A stretch of DNA of 64,000 nt, taken from the IMG/VR virus record IMGVR_UViG_3300035698_029839, positions 186,001 through 250,000 of that record. One strand, given 5' to 3'. Both the position numbers and the translations under genes were made by a program. Positions 27,442 through 36,970 of the stretch are shown one piece after another. Position 1 is the first letter of the stretch, and each line of letters starts with the position of its first letter. The notes beneath the pieces were generated by a model. That model did no database searches, was not told the DNA's origin, and worked only from the letters and a program-made list of their open reading frames with translations. The DNA comes from a virus.

Positions 27442-28406
27442 AGATATGGGATATCAAAGAAATACCAGAACACTTAAAAAAACATTTTACTGCACCAGAG
27501 TTAGGACAAGAATCGACACCAGAAGAATATGTAGAAAATTTAGTTGCTATATGCAAAGAGGTAAAAAGAGTTCTGAGGAAAGATGGAACTTTCTGGCTTA
27601 ACATAGGAGATGGGTATTGTAAGAAGGCAGTTAAATCTCTAGGAATTAAACCTAAAGATATGGTTGGAATTCCTTGGATGCTTGCGTTCGCCATGAGAAA
27701 AGATGGATGGTATTTGAGAAGCGATATCATATGGCAGAAAACAAATCCTATGCCCGAAAGCACTAAGTCTAGGCCGTCCAAATCATATGAACATTTATTT
27801 CTCTTTTCTAAATCTGATAAATATTTTTATGATTATTTTGCTATTGCTGAACCTCAAAAAGAAATTTCTATTAAACGAGCATATTCTAAAAATAAAGTGA
27901 ACAAAAGAAAAGATGCTAATAGTAATGAGTATGCTATTAGCGGAAAGTCTCAAGATAAAACTTATAAAAAGTTGATAAAAACAATAGAAGAACTTGGGCC
28001 AGGAGAACTTCTTATGTGCAATAAGAAGGACGTTTGGACATTAGCAACTGCCAATACTAAGATAAAACATTTTGCTGTTTATCCTATGGAATTAATTAAA
28101 CCATGTATTTTTGCAGGTAGTTCTTTGAAGGGTTGTTGCCCAAAATGTCAAGCTCCATGGGTTAGAGAAGATAGGAAAAAATGGGTACCAAGTTGCGATT
28201 GTGGAGAAACAGAGGCAAAAGAATGTCTTGTTTTAGATCCTTTTAATGGATCTGGAACTACTGGAATCGTGTGCAGAGAATCTCATAGAAAATATGTAGG
28301 AATAGATATTAGTGAAAAATATCTTTCATATACAAGAAGTGAATTAATAGGATCTAAAATGGATGTAGAAGAGGTAGATACTGTTGAAGAAATTATTAAA
28401 TTATAG
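27438..28406 (+). CDS. DNA methyltransferase, C-terminal fragment
   Basis: 322 residues beginning MKIWDIKEIPEHLKKHF, probably the direct continuation of the 26607 fragment. Contains the target/linker region, a Cys cluster (CCPKCQAPW, CDCG) that may bind zinc, and the SAM motif DPFNGSGTTGI (about 266-276) with VGIDISEKYL. Lacks SPPY, so it needs the N-terminal piece. Starts within the HNH stop (ATGA) and has no ribosome site of its own, suggesting coupling. Confidence 0.88.
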   Translation: MKIWDIKEIPEHLKKHFTAPELGQESTPEEYVENLVAICKEVKRVLRKDGTFWLNIGDGYCKKAVKSLGIKPKDMVGIPWMLAFAMRKDGWYLRSDIIWQKTNPMPESTKSRPSKSYEHLFLFSKSDKYFYDYFAIAEPQKEISIKRAYSKNKVNKRKDANSNEYAISGKSQDKTYKKLIKTIEELGPGELLMCNKKDVWTLATANTKIKHFAVYPMELIKPCIFAGSSLKGCCPKCQAPWVREDRKKWVPSCDCGETEAKECLVLDPFNGSGTTGIVCRESHRKYVGIDISEKYLSYTRSELIGSKMDVEEVDTVEEIIKL

Positions 28407-28424
28407 AAAAATATTATTTTTTAC

Positions 28425-28452
28425 TTGACAAAAGTGAAAAAAGTAGTATAAT
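28425..28452 (+). promoter_or_regulatory. strong sigma70-like promoter
   Basis: TTGACA, 16-nt spacer AAAGTGAAAAAAGTAG, TATAAT. The 28-nt core is identical to the promoter at 35513. A ~100-nt leader follows with ACATTTCAATTTTC / GAAATGTC inverted repeats before the gene at 28556. Confidence 0.93.
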
Positions 28453-28555
28453 GTGTTATAAATCAGTTGAATAAGTTTATTAGCCGACATTTCAATTTTC
28501 CTGATTTTATTGAAATGTCAGAAATCGCTCCTAAAGAGCAGAAAAGGAGTTTCCT

Positions 28556-29251
28556 ATGGATTCTCAAAAACGTATCCCCATCAAACGAGCAATCGAACTA
28601 GCAAAAATCATTTCTGAACAGTATAACATAAAAAGTTATAAAGATTGGAAAAACTTTATCAAAAGAGATTCTGATTCTACAGATGTTCCTGGGCCAGGAA
28701 AGACTTTTTTATCATTTAAAGCAGCAAAAAAGTTTGTTAAGTCTCTTAATTTAAAATCTATGCAAGAGTGGAGAGTATATTGTGATGAAAATCATATTGT
28801 AAATGTTCCTTCTCATCCTGCAAAACAGTATAAAAATGAATGGATATCTTGGAGTGATTTTCTAAAAGGAGATCACGAAGTCCCTTCTAAATTTCTACCA
28901 TTTAAAGAAGCTAGAAAGATAGTAAGAAGTCTGCATTTAGAGAGCTGCAAAGAATGGGACGAATATTGCAAGTCGGGGAAAAAGCCAAAAAATATCCCAC
29001 ATAGTCCTCAACATATCTACAAAGAAAATGGATGGCTGGGCTGGGATTGTTTTTTTGGCACAGGAGTTTATAAAGATATGGATGATGAAGAAATACTATT
29101 TGATATTAAGTCAGAATTATGCTATGTCGGGGAGACAATGGAAGCGTTAAGAGGAGATATGACAGATGAAGAGATTTTAATAGCTTATGAGCAACAAGCT
29201 GTAGAGGTTATTGAGGCTATTAAAGAATACATGAAAAAATATCCAAGATAA
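28556..29251 (+). CDS. INT_rpt-type repeat protein (short)
   Basis: 231 residues with about two full and one degenerate unit of a ~60-residue repeat: F.SF..A.KFV..L.LKS..EW..YC.....P.NIP..P...YK..GW..W.DFLG. The pattern resembles the Pfam phage-integrase repeat unit (INT_rpt), though no integrase catalytic domain is present. The C-terminal ~60 residues are acidic helices. First gene after a strong promoter. Confidence 0.75.
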   Translation: MDSQKRIPIKRAIELAKIISEQYNIKSYKDWKNFIKRDSDSTDVPGPGKTFLSFKAAKKFVKSLNLKSMQEWRVYCDENHIVNVPSHPAKQYKNEWISWSDFLKGDHEVPSKFLPFKEARKIVRSLHLESCKEWDEYCKSGKKPKNIPHSPQHIYKENGWLGWDCFFGTGVYKDMDDEEILFDIKSELCYVGETMEALRGDMTDEEILIAYEQQAVEVIEAIKEYMKKYPR

Positions 29252-29274
29252 TATCTAGAAGATGAGGAATAATA

Positions 29275-29886
29275 ATGCAACCAGATTACGGTTTATGTGA
29301 ATTCAAGTTAGAAGCTAGAGTAAAAGGCATAGAGATGTGGAAACATATCAGTGGCCTTAACTCTATTCCTATTGATAAACAATATATTACTTTGTGTAAT
29401 GTTCAAAATCCAGATTGTGAAGGTACTGAAATAGTTCAGTTGAAAAATATGGGAGTTATTTCTTCTTATTCACAATTTATTGGGATAGACAGAGATCAAC
29501 AGATCATTGACCAAAATAGGATTTGGATTCCTGAGGCAACGTGGATATGCGAAGAATGGAGTAATGCCATTCGTAAGATTGATAACTTCAATCCTGCTTT
29601 AATATATATGGATTTAACAAGCTGGGTTTGTTCCGACAGTGTGTTGGATATCATTGATTCGACTTTGCATCTATGTCCGATATATACAGTATTATTGATA
29701 AATGTAATGACAAATAATCCTCGTAGCAATCGTATTTTTGATAATAGATATATAATAGATAATTTACCAAAAACAGTTCCACCATCAGAGATGGCTAAGT
29801 GGTCCTCAAACGTTCATAATTTTACCTATAATGCTAGTGGAAAAACTGAAATGAGAACATTTTTGATGTTTAAAAAAAAGGATTGA
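29275..29886 (+). CDS. putative Rossmann-like methyltransferase
   Basis: 203 residues. The strand YITLCNVQNPDCEGTEIVQLKNMG, the acidic turn FIGIDRDQQIIDQNR and NPALIYMDLTSW recall a SAM-dependent Rossmann fold with an Asp on strand 2 and an acidic strand 4. Motif I is weak (no GxGxG), so the activity is uncertain. Confidence 0.5.
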   Translation: MQPDYGLCEFKLEARVKGIEMWKHISGLNSIPIDKQYITLCNVQNPDCEGTEIVQLKNMGVISSYSQFIGIDRDQQIIDQNRIWIPEATWICEEWSNAIRKIDNFNPALIYMDLTSWVCSDSVLDIIDSTLHLCPIYTVLLINVMTNNPRSNRIFDNRYIIDNLPKTVPPSEMAKWSSNVHNFTYNASGKTEMRTFLMFKKKD

Positions 29887-29890
29887 ATAA

Positions 29891-31960
29891 ATGAGTAACA
29901 AGCAAAAGGCTCAGGCAAAACAAAGGAAACGAGTAAAAAAGAGATATAGCAATATAGATAGTGTTTATGGAGTTCATATAACTTCTCACGGACCAATATC
30001 TCAGAATGCTATGTATTTTGAAAAGATTGGATTAAAGCCAAAAAAATTATGGAAATGGCAAGAAAAGGCCAGAAAAAAATCTCATGGCAGCGGTAAATCC
30101 GTCCGATTCGTTAAAAGATTTTTTGCTACCCAGGCCCCATGTGGTTCTGGAAAAACAACATTTGGAATCTCTTCAGGAGTAGATGATATTGTCTTTTCTG
30201 CTTTCGGAAGAAAACAACTTTACATAGTTCCTATGAGGCACGTAGGAACTCCATTTGCCGAGGACGGTGAGTTAAAAACCATTCTTATCAAGGTGGGTAG
30301 AAAAACATGGGAATGGCATATGCACCCCAATCATAATTTTTGCTCAAAACCTGATATCGATGAATTAATCAAATGGCTTTTAATGACACCAGAAGAAGTA
30401 ACAATGTGTCGCGATAATGTTATTAGTGGATTGAACGCTGTGTGTTGCTATCAATCATTAATCATAGCTTGGAGTAAGTTAACAAAAAAACAAAAAAAAC
30501 AAGCTATTACTAATCTTACTTTGAGGGTTGATGAAGCGCATCATCTTAAGCATGTTTTGGACGAATTGGAATTTGAGTCTGATGAATTGAAAGAAGCTTA
30601 CAAAGAGGACGCAACTGGCATAGGTAATATTTGCACTTTCATCATAAATTGTGACGAGGTTAAAACTTCAAAAATTCATACTACTAGTGCTACAATGTAC
30701 CGTGGGGATAAGAAGTTTATTTTCTCCGATTCCGTAAAAGATGTTTTTGAGTATTATAATTATTCGTGGGCTGAGCATTTTGATACACTTGATGTAAGTG
30801 AATTTAATTTGTGTTATGCAGAATATGATGTAGATCCTATCCGACAGATTGCAGATAATATTTTAGCAGAACCTAATGAATACCATCTGGTTATTTTTCC
30901 TTCTAGAGGTCACAAGTGGAGGGATAAGGATGGCTTTGAGCTGGATCTGCTTATACAATATCTGAGAGAAGGAGGTATGCCAGAAGAAAGAATTATGGAC
31001 TTGGTTACAAAAGATAAGCAAAATAAGAATAAAAAGAAACTTAGGAATGAACCTAAGGAATTTGATGCAGAAAATCTTCCTAATTTTTCGGTTATAATAG
31101 CGTGTAATCTTGGGAGAGAAGGAACTAACATACCATATTGTTCTCGTCTACATAATGCAGCATCAGAAAACTCTATTACTCAAGCTATGCAAACTTTGGG
31201 AAGATTATTAAGAAGATGGTTTGGCAAGACAAAGATTGAGTCTATTATGTATATCAATAGTTTTATTGCTCCTGAGGACACTACTAAAAAAGATTTGCTT
31301 CAAAATAGGCAAAGTGCCATGTTGTTGTGTATGGTTCTTAAAAATGAATTTATGCCAATTTTGTTTCCATTTATTCCTCCTTCAAATGAAAATAGTGAAG
31401 CAGATACACCAGACTCTGAGCCAAAGCAGACTAGCTTACAAGAGCACCTTGGTGAAAATTTTCAAAACGTAATGTTAGAGCTTTCTAGGAGACATGATGC
31501 TCTTGACGATAAAAGCGAAACTTCTGTTAACGAGATGATACATGAACTATTGAGTGATCACGGTATAACAGAAAATGTAGATATTCTGACAGAGGCTATG
31601 AAAGTTAATATACTACGTCAAACTCTGAAAAAAGATATAAATATTCTTCCTGGCTTTGATGGTTTAGTAGATTTATCTGTCATGAAGGATTTTGGATATG
31701 ATACGATACGAGAAGTTTGTCATCCGACTTTACATTTCATGAGTCATCTTGGTAATGGGAAAAAAGATTTTGCTATTATAAAGAAAATTGGAGAAATGCT
31801 TTTTACTATTAAGAAGATCAGAGGGACAGCGTATGAAGCAACGACAGATGAGATTGTGGAGCACATAAAGAAAATGGGTTGGAGTAAAAAAGAGACGTTA
31901 GAGCAGATGTCTAATGGCATTAGGGTCTCTGCCGACAAATGGGAATTTAAGAATGGGTAG
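29891..31960 (+). CDS. SF2 (DEAH-type) helicase
   Basis: 689 residues. Walker A APCGSGKTT (about 82-90), DEAHH (about 213-217), motif III TTSATMYRGD (about 267), motif V-like ACNLGREGTNIPYC and motif VI QTLGRLLRRW (about 434). Basic N-terminus (KQKAQAKQRKRVKKR). Unwinds or translocates on DNA or RNA; may serve restriction, replication or repair. The end overlaps the following repeat protein. Confidence 0.9.
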   Translation: MSNKQKAQAKQRKRVKKRYSNIDSVYGVHITSHGPISQNAMYFEKIGLKPKKLWKWQEKARKKSHGSGKSVRFVKRFFATQAPCGSGKTTFGISSGVDDIVFSAFGRKQLYIVPMRHVGTPFAEDGELKTILIKVGRKTWEWHMHPNHNFCSKPDIDELIKWLLMTPEEVTMCRDNVISGLNAVCCYQSLIIAWSKLTKKQKKQAITNLTLRVDEAHHLKHVLDELEFESDELKEAYKEDATGIGNICTFIINCDEVKTSKIHTTSATMYRGDKKFIFSDSVKDVFEYYNYSWAEHFDTLDVSEFNLCYAEYDVDPIRQIADNILAEPNEYHLVIFPSRGHKWRDKDGFELDLLIQYLREGGMPEERIMDLVTKDKQNKNKKKLRNEPKEFDAENLPNFSVIIACNLGREGTNIPYCSRLHNAASENSITQAMQTLGRLLRRWFGKTKIESIMYINSFIAPEDTTKKDLLQNRQSAMLLCMVLKNEFMPILFPFIPPSNENSEADTPDSEPKQTSLQEHLGENFQNVMLELSRRHDALDDKSETSVNEMIHELLSDHGITENVDILTEAMKVNILRQTLKKDINILPGFDGLVDLSVMKDFGYDTIREVCHPTLHFMSHLGNGKKDFAIIKKIGEMLFTIKKIRGTAYEATTDEIVEHIKKMGWSKKETLEQMSNGIRVSADKWEFKNG

Positions 31961-33386
31961 ACGACTAAGACAGCAAGTAGAAGGTAGTTTGCCTTGGGAC
32001 CCAGTTCTTGCCTTAGAAGCTATGGAGGAACTATTCCCTAAGGTAGAATTTCTTTCATATGAAGAAGCAAGAGAATTTGTTGGACAATTTAAATTTGAAA
32101 ATGTAAGAGATTGGAGAGAATATCGCAAATCTTATAAAAAAACTATTATTAATATACCATCTCATCCTGAGACAATTTATAAAAATGAAGGTTGGATTAG
32201 TTGGGGGGATTTCTTAGGAACGGAGAATGTTTTTAAAAAAGATTTTCTTTCTTTTAAAAAAGCTAGACAATTTGTAAGAAAGTTAGGAATAAAGAGTTAT
32301 AGAGAATGGGAAAATTATTGCAAGACTGGTAAAAAACCATGTAATATCCCTTATAGCCCAAACACAACTTATAAAGATAAAGGTTGGATTAGTTTAGGAG
32401 ATTTCCTAGGAACAGGATATATTGCTCATCAGAATAGAGTTTATTTATCCTTTAAAAAAGCAAGAGAATTTGTAAAAAAATTAAATATAGAGGGTACAAA
32501 AGAATGGTTTGAATATTGTCGTTCAGGAAAAAAACCACACAATATTCCTTCTCATCCTGATAGAGTTTATGAAGATAAAGGTTGGGTTGGTATGGGAGAA
32601 TGGTTGGGAAATGGACATATTTCTTATCAGAATAGAATTTATTTATCCCTTAAAGAAGCTAGAGGATTTATAAAAAAATTAAAATTAAAAAGCAAAACAG
32701 AATGGTTAGAATATTCTAAATATAAGAAAAGACCTAGTAATATTCCTTCTAATCCAGATAAATTTTATAAAGATATAGGGTGGGTTAGTTTTGGCGATTT
32801 TTTAGGGACAGGTTATATTTGTAATAAAGATAGAGCTTATCTGTCTTTTAAAGAAGCAAGAAAATTTGTAAAAAAATTAAAACTAAAAGATACAAAAGAA
32901 TGGAACGATTATTGTAAGTCTAGTAAAAGACCGCATAATATCTCTGCCAAACCTGAAAGGATCTATAAGGATAAGGGTTGGATTAGTTTAGGAGATTTTC
33001 TTGGGACAGGATATGTGGCTTGCGTAAACAGGACTTTTCTTTCTTTCAAAGATGCCAGGAAGATTGTAAGAAAATTGGATTTTAAGAGTTCTACAGAATG
33101 GATCGAATATTGTAAGTCAGAAAATAGACTTAATAATATACCATCTAATCCAAATAAAAATTATAAAAATGAGTGGATATCTTGGCCTGATTTTTTGGGG
33201 AATATTTCTAAAAAAACAGAAAAACAACACATAAAATTCATGAAAAAAAATAATATAATAAATAGTAATCAATGGGTTGATTATCGTAAAGATGATAATT
33301 TTCAAGGACAAGGTTATCTTACAAATCCTTGGAGAGCTTTTGGTAAAACTGCAAAACAGTTTTTTGTAGAAATAAGGAACTGTTAA
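31953..33386 (+). CDS. INT_rpt-type repeat protein (long)
   Basis: About 477 residues. ATG 31953 is chosen because two paralogues begin with the same MxRxLRxQxEGSLPWxPVLxxExM sequence. Some seven ~65-residue repeats follow, each with EAREFV/KKL..EW..YC.SGKKP.NIP.HP...YKDKGWIS.GDFLGTGY. The C-terminus switches to a second repeat type (KQHIKFMKKNNIINSNQWVDYRK..GYL..PWRAF). Likely DNA-binding by analogy with integrase-associated repeats; inference. Confidence 0.8.
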   Translation: MGRRLRQQVEGSLPWDPVLALEAMEELFPKVEFLSYEEAREFVGQFKFENVRDWREYRKSYKKTIINIPSHPETIYKNEGWISWGDFLGTENVFKKDFLSFKKARQFVRKLGIKSYREWENYCKTGKKPCNIPYSPNTTYKDKGWISLGDFLGTGYIAHQNRVYLSFKKAREFVKKLNIEGTKEWFEYCRSGKKPHNIPSHPDRVYEDKGWVGMGEWLGNGHISYQNRIYLSLKEARGFIKKLKLKSKTEWLEYSKYKKRPSNIPSNPDKFYKDIGWVSFGDFLGTGYICNKDRAYLSFKEARKFVKKLKLKDTKEWNDYCKSSKRPHNISAKPERIYKDKGWISLGDFLGTGYVACVNRTFLSFKDARKIVRKLDFKSSTEWIEYCKSENRLNNIPSNPNKNYKNEWISWPDFLGNISKKTEKQHIKFMKKNNIINSNQWVDYRKDDNFQGQGYLTNPWRAFGKTAKQFFVEIRNC

Positions 33387-33388
33387 GA

Positions 33389-34179
33389 ATGAGTAGATTA
33401 AGAGTACAACTTGAAGGTAGTTTGCCTTGGAATCCTGTTCTAGTCTCAGAATCTATGGAGCAACTATTCCCTAAAAGAACAGAGCAAGAGCATATAGACG
33501 TTATAAGGGATAATAATATAAGAAGTTCTCGGAGATGGTATAAATATTGGAGAGTAAATAATCTTGAAAAACAAGGCTATATGTCTGCACCTTGGGGATC
33601 TTTTAAAAAAACTCAAAAACAGTTCTTTGAAGAAGTCTATGGCAAAAAGAAAACCGAAGAAGAACATATAGATATTATAAAAAAAAAAATATAAAAAGTA
33701 ACAAACGATGGTATGAATATTATAAAAATAATAATCTTAAAGAACAAAGCTATTGGTCATCACCTTGGGTACATTCTAATAAATCTGTGAAACAATTTTT
33801 TGAAGAAATATTTGGTAAAAATATACATAAAACAGAAAAAGAACATATATTTTTTATGAAAAAAAACAATATAAAAAGCAGTAATCAATGGTATGAATAT
33901 TGGGAAAATACTAATTTTGAAAAACAAGGTTATATATCTGCACCTTGGAGAACTTTTAACAAAACAGCAAAACAATTTTTTGAAGAAATATATGGTAAAA
34001 ATATACATAAAACAGAAAAAGAACATATATTTTTTATGAAAAAAAACAATATAAAAAGCAGTAATCAATGGTGGGAATATTATAAAAATAATAATCTTAA
34101 AGAGCAAAGTTATTATTCAAAACCTTGGCAATCTTTTAAAAAAACTATTAAACAATTTTACTCACAGGTTAAACAATGA
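33389..34179 (+). CDS. INT_rpt-family protein interrupted by A11 frameshift
   Basis: Starts MSRLRVQLEGSLPWNPVL like its paralogues. It carries repeats of the HI..KK.NIKSSNQWYEYWKN..F.KQGY.S.PW..F.KT.KQFFEE type. The frame stops at 33694 just after a run of 11 A (33669-33679). One more A would continue it as KKNIKSNKRWYEYY into the open frame ending 34179. Either polymerase/ribosome slippage on the A run or a homopolymer mutation or error. Confidence 0.7.
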
Positions 34180-35504
34180 GTAGACTAAGAATACAACTTG
34201 AAGGTAGTTTGCCTTGGGACCCAGTTCTTGCCTTAGAAGCTATGTTTAAACTATTCCCTAAGATAGAATTTATTTCGTTTGAAGAGGCAAGAGAATTTGT
34301 AGTAAAATTGAATTTAAAAAGTGGAGAAGAATGGAGAGAATATTGTAAAAATGATAAGCCAAAGAATATTCCTGCTTCTCCAGACAGTGTATATAAAGAT
34401 AAATGGATAAGTATGAAAAATTGGTTAGGTAATGAAATGTTGTCTTTTGAAGATGCTAGAGAAGTTGCTCGAGGGTGGGGCTTAAAGAGTTATTTAGAAT
34501 GGATAAAATTACGTAAGAAAGGTAAAAGGCCTAGAAATATACCTGTTAATCCTTCAGCGTATTATCGTGATAGTGGATGGGTTAACTTTCATGATTTTTT
34601 GGGTTTTGAACCGTTAACATATGAAGAGGCTAGATCTTTTGTAGTAAATTTAAAATTAAAAAATGAAAAAGAGTGGAAAGAATATTGCGAATCAGGTAAG
34701 AAACCATATGAGATCCCAAAAAGTCCTGGAGGTGTTTATTCTAGTAGTTGGAAAGGTATCAGAAGTTGGCTTGGAACAGAATTTTTATCATTTGAAGAAA
34801 GTAGAGGTTTTGTAAGATCATTAAATTTTCAAAAAATAGAAGAATGGCAAGAATATTGTAAGTCAGAAGAAAAACCTATTAATATACCATCCTCACCCGA
34901 CACAGTTTATCGAGATAAAGGGTGGATTGATTGGTTTAATTTCTTAGGGATAAAAAAACAAAAGTTTTTATCTTTTGAAGAAGCTAGAACTTTTGTGGTT
35001 AAATTAAAATTAAAAAGTAAAAAAGAATGGCTTAAGTACCGTAAGTCAGGAAAAAAACCATCTAATATACCATCATCACCTCATATTAAGTATAAAAAAG
35101 ATTGGAAGGGAATGAAGTATTGGATAGGTATAAATTTTTTATCTTTTGAAGAATCTAGAACTTTTGTGGTTAAATTAAAACTAAAAAGTGTTAGATACTG
35201 GGAAGAATATTGCAAGTCTGGAAAAAAACCCATCAATATCCCCTTTAGACCCTCTGTAACTTATAAAAATAAGGGGTGGATTAGTTGGGGTGATTTTTTA
35301 GGAACAGGTAATATACATAGTTCGAGTATAGTTTATAAGGAGTTCCATGACGCTAAGAAATTTGTACATAGGTTGAATATTATGACTTTTAGGGAGTGGA
35401 CAGTTTATTGCGTATCTGGTAATAAACCAATAGATATACCATCTGGTCCTAAAAAAGTATATAAAGATGAGTGGGTTGATTGGAAAGATTTTTTAGGAAA
35501 ATAA
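34176..35504 (+). CDS. INT_rpt-type repeat protein (long)
   Basis: 442 residues, third long paralogue: MSRLRIQLEGSLPWDPVLALEAM, then about seven repeats of F.SFEEAR.FVVKL.LKS..EW.EYCKSGKKP.NIP.SP...YK..W..W..FLG. Overlaps the previous gene by 4 bases. The array of paralogues (28556, 31953, 33389, 34176) points to repeated duplication. Specific target unknown. Confidence 0.8.
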   Translation: MSRLRIQLEGSLPWDPVLALEAMFKLFPKIEFISFEEAREFVVKLNLKSGEEWREYCKNDKPKNIPASPDSVYKDKWISMKNWLGNEMLSFEDAREVARGWGLKSYLEWIKLRKKGKRPRNIPVNPSAYYRDSGWVNFHDFLGFEPLTYEEARSFVVNLKLKNEKEWKEYCESGKKPYEIPKSPGGVYSSSWKGIRSWLGTEFLSFEESRGFVRSLNFQKIEEWQEYCKSEEKPINIPSSPDTVYRDKGWIDWFNFLGIKKQKFLSFEEARTFVVKLKLKSKKEWLKYRKSGKKPSNIPSSPHIKYKKDWKGMKYWIGINFLSFEESRTFVVKLKLKSVRYWEEYCKSGKKPINIPFRPSVTYKNKGWISWGDFLGTGNIHSSSIVYKEFHDAKKFVHRLNIMTFREWTVYCVSGNKPIDIPSGPKKVYKDEWVDWKDFLGK

Positions 35505-35512
35505 CTTTTTTC

Positions 35513-35540
35513 TTGACAAAAGTGAAAAAAGTAGTATAAT
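35513..35540 (+). promoter_or_regulatory. strong sigma70-like promoter
   Basis: TTGACA, AAAGTGAAAAAAGTAG spacer, TATAAT, identical to 28425-28452. A TTCCAGACAAGTGG element starts about 6 nt after the -10 box, so it lies at the transcript 5' end. Confidence 0.93.
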
Positions 35541-35545
35541 TGAAA

Positions 35546-35570
35546 ATTCCAGACAAGTGGTTTTTTAAAA
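35546..35570 (+). repeat. TTCCAGACAAGTGG repeat, copy 3
   Basis: Full-consensus copy with T6 A5 tail in the leader of the gene at 35633. Confidence 0.92.
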
Positions 35571-35632
35571 AGTAATAGTAGAAGTACGTTTTTTAAACAA
35601 AAATATGATTTTTTATGAACGGAGATGTTAAA

Positions 35633-36088
35633 ATGAAAGATGCAAGAAAAGTGTCGATTTTGGAGAAGTACGATAGTTATGAAGCCGTCCCTGCTGCTTG
35701 TATAGCTTGGATTACGATGAGAGCAAGGAAAGAGGGCAAAAGCCCCACAATGGCAAAGGCTGGTTACAAGGCAGCATTCAAGAGGATACAGAACCAAACA
35801 GAGTTCGCTATCCTCAAAGAAGATGGCGGGTATCTTGGCGGTGGTATAAGTTCTATTCCTATCCATCATGTCATTAAAGCAAGAAACGGACAGGAACTGG
35901 CATCTAAGGTCGGGATTATCTATGACGAAATCCTGGAATGCGGAGACAAAGATTCCAAATCTTACAAACTGGCAATGAAGAAAAAAGAGATCAAGATTGT
36001 CTCTCTTCTTCACGACAGAAAGACTATTACTGTCGATGGTACCAAACTTAGTATCATCAGTGAACCCGAGTACGTAAGAATCTGCTAA
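35633..36088 (+). CDS. hypothetical protein, atypical composition
   Basis: About 151 residues from ATG 35633, after GGAG; ATG 35615 is an alternative. GC content and codon choice (GCC, CTG, TCC, GAC) are clearly richer than in neighbours, suggesting high expression or recent transfer. Soluble, basic N-terminal half. No recognised family. Confidence 0.75.
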   Translation: MKDARKVSILEKYDSYEAVPAACIAWITMRARKEGKSPTMAKAGYKAAFKRIQNQTEFAILKEDGGYLGGGISSIPIHHVIKARNGQELASKVGIIYDEILECGDKDSKSYKLAMKKKEIKIVSLLHDRKTITVDGTKLSIISEPEYVRIC

Positions 36089-36117
36089 TCTTTATTACCT
36101 AAAAAGTGGAGACAGAA

Positions 36118-36819
36118 ATGGAAATTAAAGATTTAGGTACTTTTAAGTTATTAGATGCTATTGAAGCATGGCAAGGAGATCCGAATCTCCATCCTCTTAC
36201 TTGTGGTAGTGATAATTGCGATCATGTTTCTCTTGTCGGCAAAGTAAAAACTATAAATGATGTACTTAACATTTCTTCTCAAAAAGGTGCTACAATCTTT
36301 TTAAAATGTCCTGAATGTGATTATACTCAAGATTTTGTTCCTGATTGTGTGTATAATTGGTATATTGGGACTCACTTAAATCATAAGATTCTTCTTGGTC
36401 AAGTTGTTGAAGTTAAATTTGACGAGGACTGCGGAGCAGATGCTATATTCTTTGGTGCGGATTATAAGTTCCCAGAGGGTTGTGAGTTCCTGTCTCCCTC
36501 CCTAAAGGTAGAAGGTGATAAGGAAATAGTTTTACGATTTATAGGCAAGCTGAGAGCGTTGGTGGTAGGTTATGCAAGAGATTGTGATGAGACACCTCTC
36601 TATTGTCTTAGCAACTTGAGAGTAAAATATAACTGTGATTATATGAACGATGAATTAAATAGCAAAATGAGTGAAACTATTGTTTACAAAAAATGGGCAA
36701 AGTATCTTGAAACGGGTTGGCCTGAAGAAAGTTTAACAGTTATTGAAGGTCAATTTGTTCCTCTTTTGTATAGCTCAATTTTTGAATATGAAGATGATAT
36801 GGTTCGAAGTCTCAAATAA
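36118..36819 (+). CDS. hypothetical zinc-binding protein
   Basis: About 233 residues from ATG 36118 (after GGAG); GTG 36106 is less likely. N-terminal C..H (LTCGSDNCDHVSL) and later CPEC form a likely zinc site. The rest is beta-rich. Function unknown. Confidence 0.7.
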   Translation: MEIKDLGTFKLLDAIEAWQGDPNLHPLTCGSDNCDHVSLVGKVKTINDVLNISSQKGATIFLKCPECDYTQDFVPDCVYNWYIGTHLNHKILLGQVVEVKFDEDCGADAIFFGADYKFPEGCEFLSPSLKVEGDKEIVLRFIGKLRALVVGYARDCDETPLYCLSNLRVKYNCDYMNDELNSKMSETIVYKKWAKYLETGWPEESLTVIEGQFVPLLYSSIFEYEDDMVRSLK

Positions 36820-36851
36820 CTTTAAAAGTAAAGGCAGACTCGACCTCATTT

Positions 36852-36883
36852 AAAGGCATAAGTTATCCACTTATGCCTTTTTT
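36852..36883 (+). terminator. rho-independent terminator
   Basis: 11-bp stem AAAGGCATAAG / CTTATGCCTTT and T run, immediately upstream of a TTCCAGACAAGTGG element. Confidence 0.92.
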
Positions 36884-36884
36884 A

Positions 36885-36909
36885 ATTCCAGACAAGTGGT
36901 TTTTTAAAA
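36885..36909 (+). repeat. TTCCAGACAAGTGG repeat, copy 4
   Basis: Full-consensus copy starting two bases after a terminator and upstream of the gene at 36971. The position implies either initiation at the element or readthrough processing. Confidence 0.92.
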
Positions 36910-36970
36910 TGTAAAGAATAGATGCACAATCGAAAAATTTGAATACATATGTTAGTAGAGATAAGGAATT

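Noticed and set aside
33780-34110. CRISPR array
   Set aside because: The DNA repeats at 33830 and 34010 encode protein repeats of unequal spacing inside an open frame; no array of short repeats and spacers is present.
28556-35504. Phage integrase
   Set aside because: Repeats resemble INT_rpt but no tyrosine- or serine-recombinase catalytic residues were found.
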